In this document: positions 61,990 to 64,000 of the stretch, in pieces | How positions within the stretch are numbered: position 1 is the stretch's first letter | Layout: every line of letters starts with the position of its first letter | Made by a program: the position numbers and the translations under genes | Assembly: GCA_034440615.1 (NCBI GenBank) | Contig: JAOTOM010003986.1 | Coordinates: 140,001-204,000 of the forward strand | Length of the DNA: 64,000 nt | DNA from: Ashinkailepas kermadecensis | Lineage: Eukaryota > Arthropoda > Thecostraca > Neolepadidae | Direction: 5' to 3' | Notes under the pieces: model-generated | Database searches by the model: none | Seen by the model: only the letters and a program-made list of their open reading frames with translations | Told to the model about the DNA's origin: nothing

Positions 61990-62692
61990 CTGCAACAGAC
62001 ACACCGCCAACTGTCACGTGCAGATACTTAGAGGCCGCCTCTCACGCTGGAGGAGCGCTGCGCTCATGTTTCAGGCTACTTTCCAGACCGATCGGCGGCT
62101 TCCAAAACGGCTCAGAGTTGGAGAGCTAATGGGACATCAAGCTACTCGTTGCGAGCACAAACACGAGGTAGATGTTGGACGGATGAGTCACTTCTGATGC
62201 ACACCGTATAGCAGGCCGATTAGGAGCTAATGTGGTGAGCGTGCAGTCGAGTGATCAAGTGGCCCGACAAATGACGAGTGGCGGGGGCTAAGAACGACTG
62301 GTGAGATGGGGCCGATGCTCCGCCTAGACTATTCTCGGTAGACACATACCACCAGGACTCCGACAAACGTTGTTTTGGTAGCAGTATGCATAAATAAGCA
62401 ATTTTCCAACGTCCGACCGGGTGAGGTGCTCAGTTTCTTTTATTCATTAAAAAATATTCGTTTACACGAATCTTTGTCATGACACATTTTTAGTAGGCCA
62501 ACTTTAGGACGGCTTCAGCTAATGTCTGATCAGTAGTGTATCTGAGTAAAGTAGGACTGATATTTCGATGCTCGACAACACCTATTAGCCTGGACAAGGC
62601 AAGCCTGAACAGCACATGACAGCACATGACATAGCCTGGCAGCGCCTACTATCACTGATCAGGCCTCACACACTTTGTCATACAGGTCAAGG
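61990..62692. other. Intron, unique sequence
   Basis: This is upstream of the first exon found. No exon, promoter element or transposon could be supported. Confidence 0.5.
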
Positions 62693-62990
62693 AACTGTCG
62701 GCCGGGCCAGAGCGGGGCAGGGTTGTCAGGTCACGGGGCCGGTCGGCCGGCCGGACCAGAGCGGGCCAGGGTTGTCAGGTCACGGGACCGGTCGGCCGGC
62801 CGGACCAGAGCGGGCCAGGGTTGTCAGGTCACGGGACCGGTCGGCGCACGCGACACCGGACGGACTCAGAGCGGGCCAGGGTTGTCAGGTCACGGGACCG
62901 GTCGGCCGGCCGGACCAGAGCGGGCCAGGGTTGTCAGGTCACGGGACCGGTCGGCCGCACGCGACACCGGACGGACTCGGAGCGGCGGTC
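62693..62990. repeat. 49/58-bp minisatellite
   Basis: Five copies of GGGCCAGGGTTGTCAGGTCA plus CGGGACCGGTCGGCC. Two end-types occur: CGGCCGGACCAGAGC, or the longer CGCACGCGACACCGGACGGA insert. Confidence 0.93.
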
Positions 62991-63104
62991 AGCCGCGCCC
63001 TGCTGCCTGCTAAACGACGCGGCGTGGGCGAGACGAGTCGGAAAAGTTCACGTGCCGGCTAGACACCGATGCATGAGTAACACTGCCAGCGCCACTCCCG
63101 CGGC

Positions 63105-63285
63105 ACTGCTTACTGCTGAGCCAGCTGCTGAGCCAACTGCTCATCCAGCTGCTCAGCCAGCTGCCTAGACAGCTGCTCAACCAGCTGCCAAGCCAGCTGT
63201 CCAGCCAGCTGCTCAGCCAGCAACCCAGCCAGCTGCTCAGTCAGCTGCTCAGCAAGCCGTTCAGCCAGCTGCTCCAATCGGCCAG
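63105..63285. repeat. 12-bp minisatellite
   Basis: CAGCCAGCTGCT and relatives repeat about fourteen times. Gln/Leu-rich minus-strand frames are artefacts. Confidence 0.93.
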
Positions 63286-63544
63286 TTATCGACACCGGTA
63301 CCAACAGTGAATAGACATACCTCACGGTCTCCTCCGTAGTTGCCCATCGATCGCGGAACACGCGCATTGATTTGCAGACTGTACATCGCGTGCAGCAGCA
63401 CTCGTCGTGCGAGACACGTGGTGAGCGCCGAGCGATGCGGGATGTTGTAAGCCATTTGAAGGGTGTTATGCAATCCCAATCACACACGCTGGTCAGAGGC
63501 CAGGTCCGATTGCATGACCACTACAGCCCAGCTCATGTTGAACG
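63286..63544. other. Short unique stretch with an unproven exon candidate
   Basis: A strong donor (GTGAG/GTATGT, minus strand, near 63318) follows a possible 57-bp exon, but its phase does not fit the exon ending at 61989. See the rejected list. Confidence 0.4.
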
Positions 63545-63695
63545 GATCTTGGGCTCTTTTACGACGCATTCGACTGCTGGGTGGTATGGCGTGCCCAACC
63601 AACCTCTCGCGCAGATTGGTCTCGGGCGGACTCGATAATCCCGACGTTTGCAAGATACGAGTCCTACGCCTTATCGACTGAGCTGCCGCGACACC
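63545..63695 (-). mobile_element. tRNA-derived SINE (family beta), third copy
   Basis: The minus-strand head is GCAGCTCAGTCGATAAGGCG. The body is GAGACCAATCTGCGCGAGAG followed by GGTTGG, and the 3' end is ACGCC...GTCGAATGCGTCGTAAAA. It is more diverged than the other two copies. Confidence 0.72.
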
Positions 63696-64000
63696 TCCCA
63701 GCTCATATCACGTGGCATAACCACTGCACCTCAGGTCATGTCAGGTCCCATTGCCACTGTACCATCTGATGTATTCACGATGCCACTGAAAAAGGTTGCG
63801 TACGGAGAACAGATCGCATCGAGAGTCGATCTGGTGAGACACCATGCGGCTCGCCGGGCTGGCCGGGCTGGCCGGCCGGCCGGCCGGCCACCATCGGTGT
63901 TTGGGTGAGCGCGAGTATTCTCAGCCGCGTCAATTTGTGGGTCAGGGCTGAGAAGCACCGACGCACCTCCAATTGAAACGAGCCGACACTGCCGCAGACA
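63696..64000. other. Unique sequence with a (CCGG)n-like tract
   Basis: GGCTGGCCGGGCTGGCCGGC-type repeats lie at about 63850-63890. Nothing else was recognised. Confidence 0.5.

Noticed and set aside
59398..60300. 300-codon frame on the minus strand
   Set aside because: It is mostly the 40-45-bp minisatellite with no recognised domain.
60671..61159. 162-codon plus-strand frame
   Set aside because: No recognised domain, no start context or neighbours to support it, and it lies inside an intron of the minus-strand gene.
63318..63390. Possible upstream coding exon ending at GTGAG/GTATGT
   Set aside because: The donor is good, but the phase does not join to the exon at 61989, and none of the three frames resembles the family's N-terminus.

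Overview
The window is a stretch of animal genomic DNA. Nearly all of it is one intron-rich gene on the minus strand, buried in minisatellites and retrotransposons. I assembled 13 coding exons between 61989 and 2300. All have canonical GT-AG borders, and all 12 junctions agree in phase. Together they encode about 677 residues in one uninterrupted frame. The protein is the invertebrate counterpart of the vertebrate ARHGAP29 / ARHGAP45 (HMHA1) / GMIP family: an N-terminal helical region, an F-BAR domain, a low-complexity linker, a C1 zinc-binding domain and a RhoGAP domain. The gene runs off both ends. The start codon lies beyond 61989 and was not found, and the RhoGAP domain is cut after its first third at 2300.

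The likely organism is an invertebrate deuterostome, possibly amphioxus. This rests on a single-copy-looking ancestor of three vertebrate paralogues, CR1-like LINEs, tRNA-derived SINEs and very abundant intronic minisatellites. It is an inference and has not been tested.

Layout from left to right: 1-11.7 kb holds the RhoGAP, C1, linker and last F-BAR exons, each flanked by minisatellites. The intron from 11.7 to 24 kb holds a 35-bp satellite with higher-order structure (15.3-17.1 kb), a LINE C-terminal fragment, a decayed I-type LINE with an RNase H domain, and small repeats. The intron from 24 to 42.2 kb holds a cluster of CR1-like LINE copies (27.5-38 kb), one of them interrupted by a SINE and another by a second LINE. 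The region from 42 to 62 kb holds the remaining F-BAR and N-terminal exons, more minisatellites, two further SINEs and a SINE fragment, and one LINE fragment. The region from 62 to 64 kb is non-coding as far as I can see.

The most striking feature is that many minisatellites start exactly at an exon edge, and several carry copies of the splice site itself. One array is built of 33-bp units, so each extra 5' splice site would add 11 residues in frame. Other arrays (58 or 62 bp) would shift the frame. The giant open reading frames seen in several arrays are artefacts of stop-free repeat units, not genes.
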